Source: an uncultured Blautia sp. | Lineage (GTDB): Bacteria > Bacillota > Clostridia > Lachnospirales > Lachnospiraceae | DNA: 64,000 nt | Reading direction: 5' to 3' | Assembly: GCA_958367245.1 (NCBI GenBank) | Contig: CATXEA010000007.1 | Location: 1 to 64,000, forward strand | In this document: positions 33,440 through 42,093 of the stretch, piece by piece | How the letters are laid out: the number at the start of each line of letters is the position of its first letter | Numbering within the stretch: position 1 is the stretch's first letter | Program-made: the position numbers and the translations under genes | The notes under the pieces: generated by a model | The model's input: the letters and a program-made list of their open reading frames with translations, nothing else | The model's database searches: none | Told to the model about the DNA's origin: nothing

Positions 33440-34408
33440 ATGAAAAAAGTAACAGCATGGTTTATGGCAGCATGTATGGGTATTGGCATTCTGGCCGGTG
33501 CAGGAACAGTAATGGCAGCGGAAACAGCAGAAACGGAAGAATCCATTCACGTAGGAGCATTAAAAGGGCCTACTGCAATGGGAATGGCGCAGCTTCTCGA
33601 CGACGAAGCATATGAGTTTACAATTGCGGCTTCTCCGGACGAAATCGTACCGATGATCGTGCAGGGGAAAGTAGATATTGCAGCAGTTCCGGCGAACCTT
33701 GCGGCAGTTCTTTATCAGAAAACAGAGCAGAAAGTAAGTGTTCTTGCGGCAAATACACTTGGGGTTCTGTACATTGTTGAGAACGGTGATACTGTGAAAT
33801 CTGCAGAAGACTTAAAGGGAAAAACAATTTATGCCAGCGGCAAAGGGGCAACCCCGGAATATGCCCTTAATTCTGTGCTTGAAGCAAACGGAATCGACCC
33901 TCAGAAGGATGTGACGATTGAATTCAAGTCTGAACATGCGGAGGTTGTAGCGGCCCTTGCTCAGGACCAGACGGCAGTAGGACTCCTTCCTCAGCCATTT
34001 GTGACAACAGCTCTTATGAAAAATGAGAATCTGAAGGTTGCTCTGGACCTCAACGAATTATGGGAGAGCGGCGCTGCAGACGACAGCAGACTTGTGACAG
34101 GAGTTGTTGTTGTGAGAAATGAATTTGCAGAAGAAAATAAAGAGGCTCTGGACGCGTTTATGGATGCGTATAAAGAGTCTGTTGACTTTGTAAATACAGA
34201 TACGGAAGCTGCAGCAGAGATTATCGGCGCGCACGATATCATCCCGAAAGAGGTTGCTGTAAAGGCAATTCCTGAGTGTTCCATTGTATTCATTGAAGGA
34301 GATGAGATGGAAACTATGCTTTCCGGATACCTTGCAACCTTAGAGGAGCAGAATCCGGAAATTATCGGAGGCAAATTACCGGATGAAGCATTCTATTACA
34401 AACGATAG
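33440..34408 (+). CDS. NitT/TauT-type ABC transporter substrate-binding protein
   Basis: 322 residues from ATG 33440, 8 bases after AGGAG; upstream ATGs lie in the repeat or too close to that site. A signal peptide ends GTVMAAETAE with no usable lipobox, so the protein may not be lipid-anchored. The mature domain is NMT1/SsuA-like: HVGALKGPTAMGMAQLL, MIVQGKVDIAAVPANLAAVL, DLKGKTIYASGKGATPEYAL. Candidates for the ligand are sulfonates, nitrate, pyrimidine precursors or a metal chelate; none is proven. The permease and ATPase genes follow with overlaps. Confidence 0.85.
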   Translation: MKKVTAWFMAACMGIGILAGAGTVMAAETAETEESIHVGALKGPTAMGMAQLLDDEAYEFTIAASPDEIVPMIVQGKVDIAAVPANLAAVLYQKTEQKVSVLAANTLGVLYIVENGDTVKSAEDLKGKTIYASGKGATPEYALNSVLEANGIDPQKDVTIEFKSEHAEVVAALAQDQTAVGLLPQPFVTTALMKNENLKVALDLNELWESGAADDSRLVTGVVVVRNEFAEENKEALDAFMDAYKESVDFVNTDTEAAAEIIGAHDIIPKEVAVKAIPECSIVFIEGDEMETMLSGYLATLEEQNPEIIGGKLPDEAFYYKR

Positions 34409-35162
34409 AACGAAAAAAAAATACAGATTCATACGCATACTGGCAGTCCTTTTCTGGGTTGGAATCTGGCAGATTGCCAGTATGTGGCTTGGGCAGGAGA
34501 TCCTTTTGGCATCTCCTGTTTCTGTTCTGAAAAAGCTTTCGGAGTTGATTTTTACTGTTGATTTCTGGCAGTCAATAGGCTTTAGCTTCGGCAGAATTAT
34601 CTTCGGATTTACCCTTGCCGTAGTTCTCGGGATTCTGCTGGGAATTGCAGCTTATGTATCAGAAGTGGTGGAAATTCTGTTAAATCCGCTGATTTCCGTG
34701 ATTAAATCCACACCTGTCGCATCCTTTATCATCCTCTGCCTGATCTGGATACCATCACGTAATCTTTCCGTCTTTATTTCGTTTCTCATGGTGCTCCCTG
34801 TTATTTATACCAATATTTTGACAGGAATACGGCAGACAGACAGGCAGCTTCTTGAGATGGCGGATGTTTTTGAAATCAGCATGGGAAGGCGGATTGGATA
34901 TATTTATTTTTCTCAGGTACTGCCCTACTTTGTTACAGCCTGCCGCCTTTCTCTGGGGATGTGCTGGAAAGCAGGGGTAGCTGCGGAGGTTATCGGTGTT
35001 CCTTCCGGCTCGCTGGGAGAGAAGCTTTATCATGCAAAAATATATCTGAATACGCCGGAGCTGTTTGCATGGACAATTGTGATTATCGTTATCAGCGTAT
35101 TGTTTGAAACATGTTTTCTGGCAGTTGTCAACTATCTGAAAAGGTATGTGGAGCAGCGCTGA
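34383..35162 (+). CDS. ABC transporter permease, NitT/TauT type
   Basis: 259 residues with six membrane helices. The EAA loop is LLEMADVFEISMGRRIGYIYFSQV-like (about 158-180) followed by GMCWKAGVAAEVIGVPSGSLG, matching SsuC/TauC permeases. It starts 26 bases inside the binding-protein gene, after GGAGG at 34367-34371. It partners with the ATPase that begins 13 bases after its end. Confidence 0.88.
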   Translation: MKHSITNDRTKKKYRFIRILAVLFWVGIWQIASMWLGQEILLASPVSVLKKLSELIFTVDFWQSIGFSFGRIIFGFTLAVVLGILLGIAAYVSEVVEILLNPLISVIKSTPVASFIILCLIWIPSRNLSVFISFLMVLPVIYTNILTGIRQTDRQLLEMADVFEISMGRRIGYIYFSQVLPYFVTACRLSLGMCWKAGVAAEVIGVPSGSLGEKLYHAKIYLNTPELFAWTIVIIVISVLFETCFLAVVNYLKRYVEQR

Positions 35163-35175
35163 AAAGGGAGAAAAT

Positions 35176-35751
35176 ATGGATATTGCAGTAAAAAAAATAA
35201 GTAAGTCATACGGTGAAGAACAGGTTTTGAAAGATTTTTCCTGCGATTTTCCGGAGGGAAAGCTTACCTGTATTATGGGACGTTCCGGAGGCGGAAAGAC
35301 AACTCTGATAAAACTTCTCATGGGGCTTGAAAAACCAACCGAAGGCTCCATAGAAGGGCTTTTTGGGAAAAAATTAAGCGCAGTTTTTCAGGAAGACAGA
35401 CTGTGTGAAAATTTAAGTGCAGCAGCCAACATCCGTCTGGTATGCAGAAATCATGTATCGGATGAAGAACTGAAAAGCGCTTTTCAAAGAGTCTGTCTTG
35501 ATGAGGTATGGCGCAAGCCTGTGCGTGAATTAAGCGGCGGTATGCGCCGCCGTGTGGCGATTCTGAGGGCTCTTTTTGCAGAGTATGACTGTCTCATTCT
35601 GGATGAACCTCTCAAAGGACTGGATGAGGAGACAAAACAGAAAACAGCAGCTTACATACTGGAAAAGACACAGGGAAAAACAGTTCTGGCAGTTACCCAC
35701 GAAGAAGAAGAGACAGAGCTTTTGAAAGCGGAAAAAATTGTCCGTATGTAA
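35176..35751 (+). CDS. ABC transporter ATPase, NitT/TauT type, compact
   Basis: 191 residues, short for the family (often 240-260) but with every catalytic motif: Walker A GRSGGGKTT, Q-loop VFQEDRL, signature LSGGMRRR, Walker B CLILDEPLKGLD and the H-switch VTHEEEE. ATG 35176 follows GGGAG. The region between Q-loop and signature is compressed. It drives the permease encoded before it. Confidence 0.9.
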   Translation: MDIAVKKISKSYGEEQVLKDFSCDFPEGKLTCIMGRSGGGKTTLIKLLMGLEKPTEGSIEGLFGKKLSAVFQEDRLCENLSAAANIRLVCRNHVSDEELKSAFQRVCLDEVWRKPVRELSGGMRRRVAILRALFAEYDCLILDEPLKGLDEETKQKTAAYILEKTQGKTVLAVTHEEEETELLKAEKIVRM

Positions 35752-35793
35752 ATAACAGAGATTATGAAAATGTGAACGAAGAAAGGCATAGAT

Positions 35794-36459
35794 ATGTTAC
35801 CAATCACTATAAATTCAAATATGAAAGCTTTATGGCCTGATGCAGTTCTCGGCTGTGTTCAGTGTAAGGTGAAAGTAAAAGAAAGTCCTGCGGAGCTTCT
35901 TGAAGAAATTGAAGAGTTTGGCAAAGAGCTTCAGGCAAAAATCGAGAAAGTGCCGGATATTCCGAAGCGGAAAAAAATCGCGGATACAAGAAGCGCCTAT
36001 AAGGCTTTTGGCAAGGAACCCAGCCGTTACCGCAATTCTGCGGAAGCTATGTGCCGCCGGATTATTCAGGGAAAAGGACTTTATCAGATTAATAATGTGG
36101 TAGAATGCAATAATCTTTTCTCCATCCGCACAGGCTATTCTCTGGGCGCTTATGATGTAACGAAAATCGATGGTTCCGTTACATGGATGGTGGCGCAGGA
36201 AGGCGCACACTATCAGGGAATCGGGAAAGATCAGATTAATGTGGAATTTCTTCCGGTATTTGCGGACGCCCAGGGACCATTCGGAAACCCGACCAGTGAT
36301 TCCACCCGTACCAGAATCACAGAAAATGCAGAGGAAATCCTCATGGTCATCTTTGGGTTTTCCGGTATGGAGGGGATGGAAAAAGATCTTTCTGATTTAG
36401 TGAAGCTTCTTGAAACTTACTGTGAAGCCCATGATATTGAGACAAAAATCATAGAATAA
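35794..36459 (+). CDS. B3/B4-domain protein
   Basis: 221 residues. The whole protein is a B3/B4-type domain, as found in the beta subunit of phenylalanyl-tRNA synthetase (SAYKAFGKEPSRYRNSAEAM, NNVVECNNLFSIRTGYSLGAYD, EFLPVFADAQGPFGNPTSDS). Free-standing B3/B4 proteins are thought to edit misacylated tRNA or amino-acid analogues; the role here is unproven. Weak RBS (AAAGG). It ends at a perfect bidirectional terminator. Confidence 0.88.
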   Translation: MLPITINSNMKALWPDAVLGCVQCKVKVKESPAELLEEIEEFGKELQAKIEKVPDIPKRKKIADTRSAYKAFGKEPSRYRNSAEAMCRRIIQGKGLYQINNVVECNNLFSIRTGYSLGAYDVTKIDGSVTWMVAQEGAHYQGIGKDQINVEFLPVFADAQGPFGNPTSDSTRTRITENAEEILMVIFGFSGMEGMEKDLSDLVKLLETYCEAHDIETKIIE

Positions 36460-36469
36460 ATACAATAGA

Positions 36470-36511
36470 ATCAAAAACTCCGCCCGGATTGTCCGAAGCG
36501 GAGTTTTTGAT
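36470..36511. terminator. Bidirectional terminator
   Basis: 14-bp perfect arms ATCAAAAACTCCGC/GCGGAGTTTTTGAT between the convergent B3/B4 gene and the GH32 gene. Confidence 0.92.
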
Positions 36512-36526
36512 TTTATCAATATCAAT

Positions 36527-38020
36527 TTATTTGGTGGAAAGCTCGTATTTTACGAGATTCATTTTTACTTTTCCGTCTGCGTGGAAGGAGATTCCGTCTG
36601 CTTCCTGCGGAGTACTTAAGGTAATGGTCATAACCTTTTCGCCGTCATTGACGAAGACCTCTGCGCTGAAACGGTCAAGGATGATACGAAGCTTCAGCTC
36701 GCCATTGGTGCTGTTTACCAGACAGCGTCTCTGGTGAACATGAGCTCTTCTTGAACCTGAGAATTTACGGTCGATTTTCAGGACAGATTCCTGTGGGTGG
36801 AAGCTTAAGGATGTCTTAAAGTCTTCGTTCTGTGCGAAACGAACAGTGAAGTTCTGGTAAAGATTCTGCGCATCTTCAGGAAGAATGGAGATTTCCATAT
36901 CTACGCAGCGTCCTTCTACGCCGTCGAAACACATAGTATCATCTTCAATTAAAACATCTTCATAAGAAACCTTATTTTCTCTCAGGCTTTCCAGCTCTTT
37001 AATCGGCTGCTGGTAAAGTCTTCCGTTTTTGATGGAAAGCTCTCTTGGAAGGCTCATCTGACCGAACCATTTCTGGTCAGGAGAGTGAGGAGCGCAGGTA
37101 TCCCAGTTCTGCATCCAGCCAATCATTACACGGCGTCCGTCAGGAGTGAGAAGAGTCTGGGAAGCATAGAAGTCAATGCCGTAATCAATAGCCTGGTCAT
37201 GCTCCTCTGTAAAGACTTTTTTCTCCTTATCGTAGGAACCGATGATGCAGAGAGTTCCGTTTCCGTTATGGTACTCCAGACCTTTCGCCAGCATGTCCTG
37301 AGGGCTTACAAGGAGTACGTGCTTGCCGTCAAGCTCTACGAAATCAGGGCATTCCCACATTTTACCGAAGCGGTTGCGGTTCTGTGCAAGAATCGTATCG
37401 AATTTCCAGCTCAGACCGTCCTGACTGCTGTAAAGAAGAATCTGACCGCTGCCGTCAGCAGGGCGGCTGGCAACAACGCAGCTATAAGTTCCGTCCTCGT
37501 TGCGCCACATTTTCGGGTCACGGAAGTCGGCTTTGCTGCTTCCTTCCGGAATGTCGTTTCCGTCAAGAACAGGGTTAATGTCAAGCTTTTCGTAATCTAC
37601 ACCGTCTCCGATAGCAAGACACTGAGTCTGTACATCTCTGAAAGTGCCGTCCGGCTGAGGCTCGCGGGCTACACCTGTGTACATGAGAAGCTGTCTGCCG
37701 TCAGGAAGTGTCTCCGCACTTCCTGAGAAACAGCCGTCTCTGTCAAAAATCTCATCCGGAGCAAGAGCTGCGGGAAGAAATTCCCAGTGTAGCATATCTT
37801 TGCTTACTGCATGTCCCCAGTGCATGGGACCCCAGTGGATGTTGTATGGATTATACTGGTAGAACAAATGGTATTGTCCGTTGTAGCAGGAAAAACCATT
37901 AGGGTCATTTGTCCAGCCCGTACGGGGAGATAAATGGAATGCAGGTCTTTCTTCTGCTTTGATCATTTTTGCGGAAGTCTCTTCATATTTTCGTGCTTCC
38001 CGTAAAGTCTGACTTGTCAT
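36527..38020 (-). CDS. GH32 beta-fructosidase / sucrose-6-phosphate hydrolase
   Basis: 497 residues. GH32 motifs: nucleophile in WTNDPNGF (about 36-43), transition-state Asp in FRDPKMW and acid/base Glu in WECPDF, plus a C-terminal beta-sandwich (VDMEISILPEDAQ). No signal peptide, so it acts in the cytoplasm on an imported fructoside, either phosphorylated or free. Being last in the transport operon with no PTS gene, non-phosphorylated short fructo-oligosaccharide or sucrose is the likely substrate. Terminated at 36470-36511. Confidence 0.93.
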   Translation of the reverse strand: MTSQTLREARKYEETSAKMIKAEERPAFHLSPRTGWTNDPNGFSCYNGQYHLFYQYNPYNIHWGPMHWGHAVSKDMLHWEFLPAALAPDEIFDRDGCFSGSAETLPDGRQLLMYTGVAREPQPDGTFRDVQTQCLAIGDGVDYEKLDINPVLDGNDIPEGSSKADFRDPKMWRNEDGTYSCVVASRPADGSGQILLYSSQDGLSWKFDTILAQNRNRFGKMWECPDFVELDGKHVLLVSPQDMLAKGLEYHNGNGTLCIIGSYDKEKKVFTEEHDQAIDYGIDFYASQTLLTPDGRRVMIGWMQNWDTCAPHSPDQKWFGQMSLPRELSIKNGRLYQQPIKELESLRENKVSYEDVLIEDDTMCFDGVEGRCVDMEISILPEDAQNLYQNFTVRFAQNEDFKTSLSFHPQESVLKIDRKFSGSRRAHVHQRRCLVNSTNGELKLRIILDRFSAEVFVNDGEKVMTITLSTPQEADGISFHADGKVKMNLVKYELSTK

Positions 38021-38023
38021 AAA

Positions 38024-39727
38024 TTATTCACCTTTCTGTGCGTCTGTGTTTGTCTCTGTCTCATAGAAGGAATCCAGATATTTCTGGAAGATGCCCAGGT
38101 ATTCTTCAAGACCGTATTTGTTCAGGGATTCAATATATTCATCCCAGTCAGCATCTGTAAATCCGTTCATGATCCAGTCGGATTTTTTAGCTTTGATAGT
38201 TTTTTCAATATCTGCCTGTAAGTTGGAAAGTTTTTCATTGTCCTCGCGGTTCATAAATACGTTCGGGTATACATATTTGGTGTGCATATCCGGTGTGTAG
38301 AATTCTTCAATCCAGTCAAGACGATACTGTGCGTCGTCAGGGCATGTTACATATTTGTCGTAATATTCGTCAAGAACTGCCAGAGGACCACCGACTGCCT
38401 CTGCCTCACGTACTTCTACAGGAGAAGCGTCTCCGAGAGGAGCATGTGTAAGCATTTCTTCGCCGTCTGCATTTGTGCCAAGCTCGAAGATATCGAATTC
38501 ATCTTCTTCTCCGTAGGTTCCCCAGTTGTTCTGCGGAGACTGGAATGGGTCGTACATCTGGTCAAGCCATGCGCAGACAAGAGCCGGATTTTCTGCAACT
38601 GCTGTTACAACGCAGCGTCCGCGGTTAAATCCGCTTGTAAAAGAACCGTTGTCAGGAGTCAGGTTAGTAGTATCTGCGGTAAGAACCGGAAGCGGAACCC
38701 AGTCAGTAAGATTGTCAACATTTGCAACGTCCCAGGAGAAGCATACGCCGTAACGTCCGGATTTACCTTTGGAAACGTAGGTGGACCAGTCATGTGTGAA
38801 TGCTTCCGGGTCAATCAGACCTTCTTCATAAAGGTGGTGCATCCACTGGAGACCGTCTTTGAAGCCCTGCTGTGTAGCGCTGCAGATAACCTTAAGGTCA
38901 TCGGTAACTACAATATGTCTTGCGTGGTCAGGGTCTCCGTAGCCTTCGCCGAAGCCGTTGATGAGGATTGCAGGGTCCTGTCCGCCGTCGTTTACGATAC
39001 AGGACATTGGAATAATACTTCCCTCAATGCCAAATTCTGCCTGAAGCTCAGAAGCGTGGTCGCGGAAAGCGATGAGAACCTGTTCAAATTCATCTACTGT
39101 TTCCGGAATTTCCAGTCCAAGGAAATCGAGCCATTTTTTATTGATAAAGCTCATGTTATCAAGAGTCTGGATTGCTGTTTTGTCAGAGCCCAACTGCTCA
39201 ATCCACGGAAGTCCCCAGATGTGTCCCTCTGTATCTGTACACATAGCTCTGTATTCCGGATATTTTTCGAATACAGCGCTTAAGTTTGGCATATAAGCGT
39301 CAATATATTTTTCCAGAGGAATGATAACGCCCTGTTTTGCATATTTCAGAAGGTCGTTGTCGCCGAAGTCCGCTGCGAAAATGAAGTCTGTCAGGTTCTT
39401 GGTGTTTGCCATGTTAAGGGCAATCTTGTCACGCCACTGGTCAGCCTGAATAGCAGTCCATTCGATTTCTACGTTTGTCTTTTCCTGAAGACGTTTGAAA
39501 ATGGTTCTGTTATTCGGGTTGGACTCTGTATTTGCCGGGAAGCTTGTCGTTCCTGTAAGAGTTGCTTTTTCTTTCAGAGGAAATGCCAGTTCTGCAGTAT
39601 CAACTTCCTGGAATTCGCCTTTATTCAGTTCTTTTTTTTCGCTTTTGCCGCCGCATCCTGCAAGGGAGAGAACCATACATGCTGCAAGGGAAAATGACAT
39701 AATACGTTTGATTTTTTTCGTTTTCAT
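38024..39727 (-). CDS. Extracellular sugar-binding lipoprotein (family 1, long type)
   Basis: 567 residues from the ATG at 39725-39727, 8 bases after AGGAG. The signal peptide ends in lipobox LSLAGC, so it is lipid-anchored. Long (560+) binding proteins of this kind serve LplB/LplC-type oligosaccharide importers. Motifs such as ADQWRDKIALNMANTKNLTDFIFAADFGDN are in the ligand region. It lies 3 bases from the GH32 gene and downstream of both permease genes, making it the third gene of the operon. Confidence 0.9.
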   Translation of the reverse strand: MKTKKIKRIMSFSLAACMVLSLAGCGGKSEKKELNKGEFQEVDTAELAFPLKEKATLTGTTSFPANTESNPNNRTIFKRLQEKTNVEIEWTAIQADQWRDKIALNMANTKNLTDFIFAADFGDNDLLKYAKQGVIIPLEKYIDAYMPNLSAVFEKYPEYRAMCTDTEGHIWGLPWIEQLGSDKTAIQTLDNMSFINKKWLDFLGLEIPETVDEFEQVLIAFRDHASELQAEFGIEGSIIPMSCIVNDGGQDPAILINGFGEGYGDPDHARHIVVTDDLKVICSATQQGFKDGLQWMHHLYEEGLIDPEAFTHDWSTYVSKGKSGRYGVCFSWDVANVDNLTDWVPLPVLTADTTNLTPDNGSFTSGFNRGRCVVTAVAENPALVCAWLDQMYDPFQSPQNNWGTYGEEDEFDIFELGTNADGEEMLTHAPLGDASPVEVREAEAVGGPLAVLDEYYDKYVTCPDDAQYRLDWIEEFYTPDMHTKYVYPNVFMNREDNEKLSNLQADIEKTIKAKKSDWIMNGFTDADWDEYIESLNKYGLEEYLGIFQKYLDSFYETETNTDAQKGE

Positions 39728-39820
39728 AATCAAAACTCCTTTTTAACTTTCTTAATAGTACAGAGGTATATTGGTTGTGGTTTTACGTTTTTTACATTTA
39801 ATTGTTACATTTGGTTAAAA

Positions 39821-40723
39821 TCAGCCTTTTACAGAACCTGCCATAATGCCGCTGTCAAAATATTTCTGGAAGAAAGGATACATAACAAGCAGCGGTAAGC
39901 TGGAGATGATGATGGTTGCATATTTCAAAAGCTCTGCAAGCTGTGCGCGGGCTGCGGTGCTCTGCATATCGGAAATCATACCTGATTCCGGCTGGTTTTG
40001 AATGAGGATTGCGCGGAGCACAAGCTGTAACGGCTGTTTCGCAGTGTCGTTTAAGTAAATCATTGCGTCAAAGTAGCTGTTCCACATAGCTACGAACTGC
40101 CACAGGGCAAGAACTGCGATAACCGGGGTACATACCGGAAGGAGAATCTTGAAGAAGAAGGTCATTTCGGATGCGCCGTCCACATCTGCCGCTTCACGAA
40201 GCTCTGCGGGGATGCCTCTGTAGTAGGTTCTGGCAATGATCATGTTCCATACGCTGAAAGCGCCCGGGAGGATAACTGCCCACATGCTGTCCAGAAGGCC
40301 GAGGTTGCTGATTAACAGGTAAGTAGGAATCAGACCGCCTCCGAAGAACATGGTGATTACGAAGATAGTATTAAAAAATCCGCGTCCTTTGAAATCAGTA
40401 CGTGACATAGGATAAGCTGCCAGCAGGGTGATCATAACGGATACTACCGTGAAAACAAGGGAGTAAACAACGGCATTTTTAAATCCGATCCAGATCTGTG
40501 AGTTGGAGATAACACGTTCATAGGCAGTAGCTGTCCATTTGCTGAAATCAAAGGTAATTCCTTTATTCTGCAGTGTAATCGGATCCATGAAGGATGCGAC
40601 TATGATATAAACCATAGGGATAATGATTGCGATAACGAACAGGCCGAGCAAAATGTATCCTGTGAGCAGCAATGCCTTATCCTGCAGGGAATATCTGGCA
40701 AACTGGCTTTTTTTCTTTTTCAT
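39821..40723 (-). CDS. Carbohydrate ABC permease (LplC/YtcP type)
   Basis: 300 residues with six membrane helices and the EAA loop ELREAADVDGASEMTFFFKI. The N-terminus KKKKSQFARYS is cytoplasmic. AAGGAGG upstream. It is 12 bases after the companion permease. A TTTTTACAT motif (39789) in the following gap could mark a second regulatory point ahead of the binding protein. Confidence 0.92.
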   Translation of the reverse strand: MKKKKSQFARYSLQDKALLLTGYILLGLFVIAIIIPMVYIIVASFMDPITLQNKGITFDFSKWTATAYERVISNSQIWIGFKNAVVYSLVFTVVSVMITLLAAYPMSRTDFKGRGFFNTIFVITMFFGGGLIPTYLLISNLGLLDSMWAVILPGAFSVWNMIIARTYYRGIPAELREAADVDGASEMTFFFKILLPVCTPVIAVLALWQFVAMWNSYFDAMIYLNDTAKQPLQLVLRAILIQNQPESGMISDMQSTAARAQLAELLKYATIIISSLPLLVMYPFFQKYFDSGIMAGSVKG

Positions 40724-40735
40724 CTTGCTCCCTCC

Positions 40736-41686
40736 TTATAAGCCCTGGCCATCGTTCATCTTGGCGACAATCTTGTTTACCGCAATCAGAAGGATGACGT
40801 TAATTACCGTGTTAAATAGTCCGACCGCAGTCGAGAAGCTGTAGTCACCGTCGATAAGACCTTTCTTATATACGTAGGTGGCGATGATCTCGGATGTAGC
40901 CATGTTCAGGTCAGTCTGAAGTGCATATGCCTTTTCGAAACCGATACTCATAATGTTTCCTGCCTGCAGAATGAACTGGATTACTACCATATCTTTAATA
41001 GCAGGCCATTCAACTGCCTTAATCTGCTGGAAAATGTTTGCTCCGTCAATGACAGCCGCCTCTTTCAGTTCCTGACTTGCGTTGGATAAAGAAGCCGTGT
41101 ACATGATGGATGCCCAGCCTGCGCCCTGCCAGATACCGCTGACGATGTAGATGGAGCGGAAAGCCTCCGGCATGGTCATAAAGTTGATGTCTGTACCCAG
41201 AAGAAGGTTTACAGGTCCTGTTACGGAAAGAAAAATTCTTACGATACCGCACAGTACGATGACGGATACGAAGTTCGGCAGATAAAGCACGAGCTGAATT
41301 TTCTTTTTGATACCTTTACTCTGGATACGGTTCAGCAGCAGAGCCAGAATGATCGGGATTGGAAAGCCCCACAATAATCCGTATACACTCAGCTTCAGGG
41401 TATTGATAAGATACCGCATGAAGTCAGGGGAAGACATGAATCGTGTGAAGTTTTTCAGTCCCACCCATTCGCTGTTCAGGATACCGCTGATCGGGTTGTA
41501 GTCCTGAAAGGCGATCAGGATACCGCCCATGGGTAGATACTTAAAAATGATTGTCAGTGCCAGCGCAGGCAGCAGGAAAAACAGGTAGAGCTGCCAGTGC
41601 TGCTTTACATATAGAAGCGTTCCGGCGATTCCTGTTTTTGAGTTTTTCTGTTTCCCTTTGGAAACAGCAGTGGAATTGGTTTTCAT
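40736..41686 (-). CDS. Carbohydrate ABC permease (LplB type)
   Basis: 316 residues, six membrane helices after a long polar N-terminus. EAA loop ELKEAAVIDGANIFQQIKAV. First gene of the minus-strand operon; AAGGAGG is its ribosome site and the promoter is at 41804-41832. No ATPase gene occurs in the locus, so a shared MsmK-type ATPase encoded elsewhere must energise it. Confidence 0.92.
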   Translation of the reverse strand: MKTNSTAVSKGKQKNSKTGIAGTLLYVKQHWQLYLFFLLPALALTIIFKYLPMGGILIAFQDYNPISGILNSEWVGLKNFTRFMSSPDFMRYLINTLKLSVYGLLWGFPIPIILALLLNRIQSKGIKKKIQLVLYLPNFVSVIVLCGIVRIFLSVTGPVNLLLGTDINFMTMPEAFRSIYIVSGIWQGAGWASIMYTASLSNASQELKEAAVIDGANIFQQIKAVEWPAIKDMVVIQFILQAGNIMSIGFEKAYALQTDLNMATSEIIATYVYKKGLIDGDYSFSTAVGLFNTVINVILLIAVNKIVAKMNDGQGL

Positions 41687-41803
41687 AATATCCTCCTTTC
41701 TTCCTCCTCTTTTGCAATTTTACATTCGCACGTTTCAAGCAGTCACAGTATGTAAAATGAGTTGTGCATTTGTAAATATCTGCTTGAGATTTGTTATATT
41801 TAT

Positions 41804-41832
41804 TTTATACCATTTTTTACACATGATGTCAA
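41804..41832 (-). promoter_or_regulatory. Promoter of the sugar ABC/GH32 operon
   Basis: Minus strand: TTGACA (41832-41827), 17-base spacer, TATAAA (41809-41804). The spacer contains a TGTAAAAAAT word. Confidence 0.75.
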
Positions 41833-41959
41833 TATAAAGTTTGACATTTGCTCAAAAATTTTTACATAAATTTTCCGGATTGTACAAAAGTGAACAATTG
41901 AGAGGTGGTTTTTGTGTAAAATGTTGGTTATAATAAGCTATATTTTTACATTTTTACAT

Positions 41960-41988
41960 TTGACTTATTTTGGTTTGTGCATTATAAT
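41960..41988 (+). promoter_or_regulatory. Promoter of the LacI-type regulator
   Basis: TTGACT (41960-41965), 17-base spacer, TATAAT (41983-41988). Two tandem TTTTTACAT words abut the -35. Confidence 0.75.
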
Positions 41989-42093
41989 GATGTTACAGGA
42001 GAAAAGAGGAGCAGGAGTTTTACAAAAAAACTTCAGAATATGGTATAAATGTAAAAATACCCTTTAATAAGTAATAGGGAAAAGGAGGAGATT

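Larger units (their letters stand above)
41687..42093. promoter_or_regulatory. Divergent control region with repeated TTTTACAT motifs
   Basis: TTTTACAT-like words occur at 41718, 41860, 41943 and 41951 (two head-to-tail TTTTTACAT), and in inverse form at 41750, 41925 and 42049 (ATGTAAAAA). They overlap or flank both promoters and one recurs at 39789. They are candidate operators of the LacI-type regulator. Confidence 0.5.

Noticed and set aside
37085..39283. Long plus-strand frames opposite the GH32 and binding-protein genes
   Set aside because: They mirror well-supported minus-strand genes; no ribosome sites or domains.
41943..41959. Pho box (tandem TTTTTACAT) ahead of the LacI-type gene
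   Set aside because: The word resembles TTTACA, but the period is 8 not 11, and it recurs in both orientations across a sugar locus, favouring a local operator or AT-rich bias.
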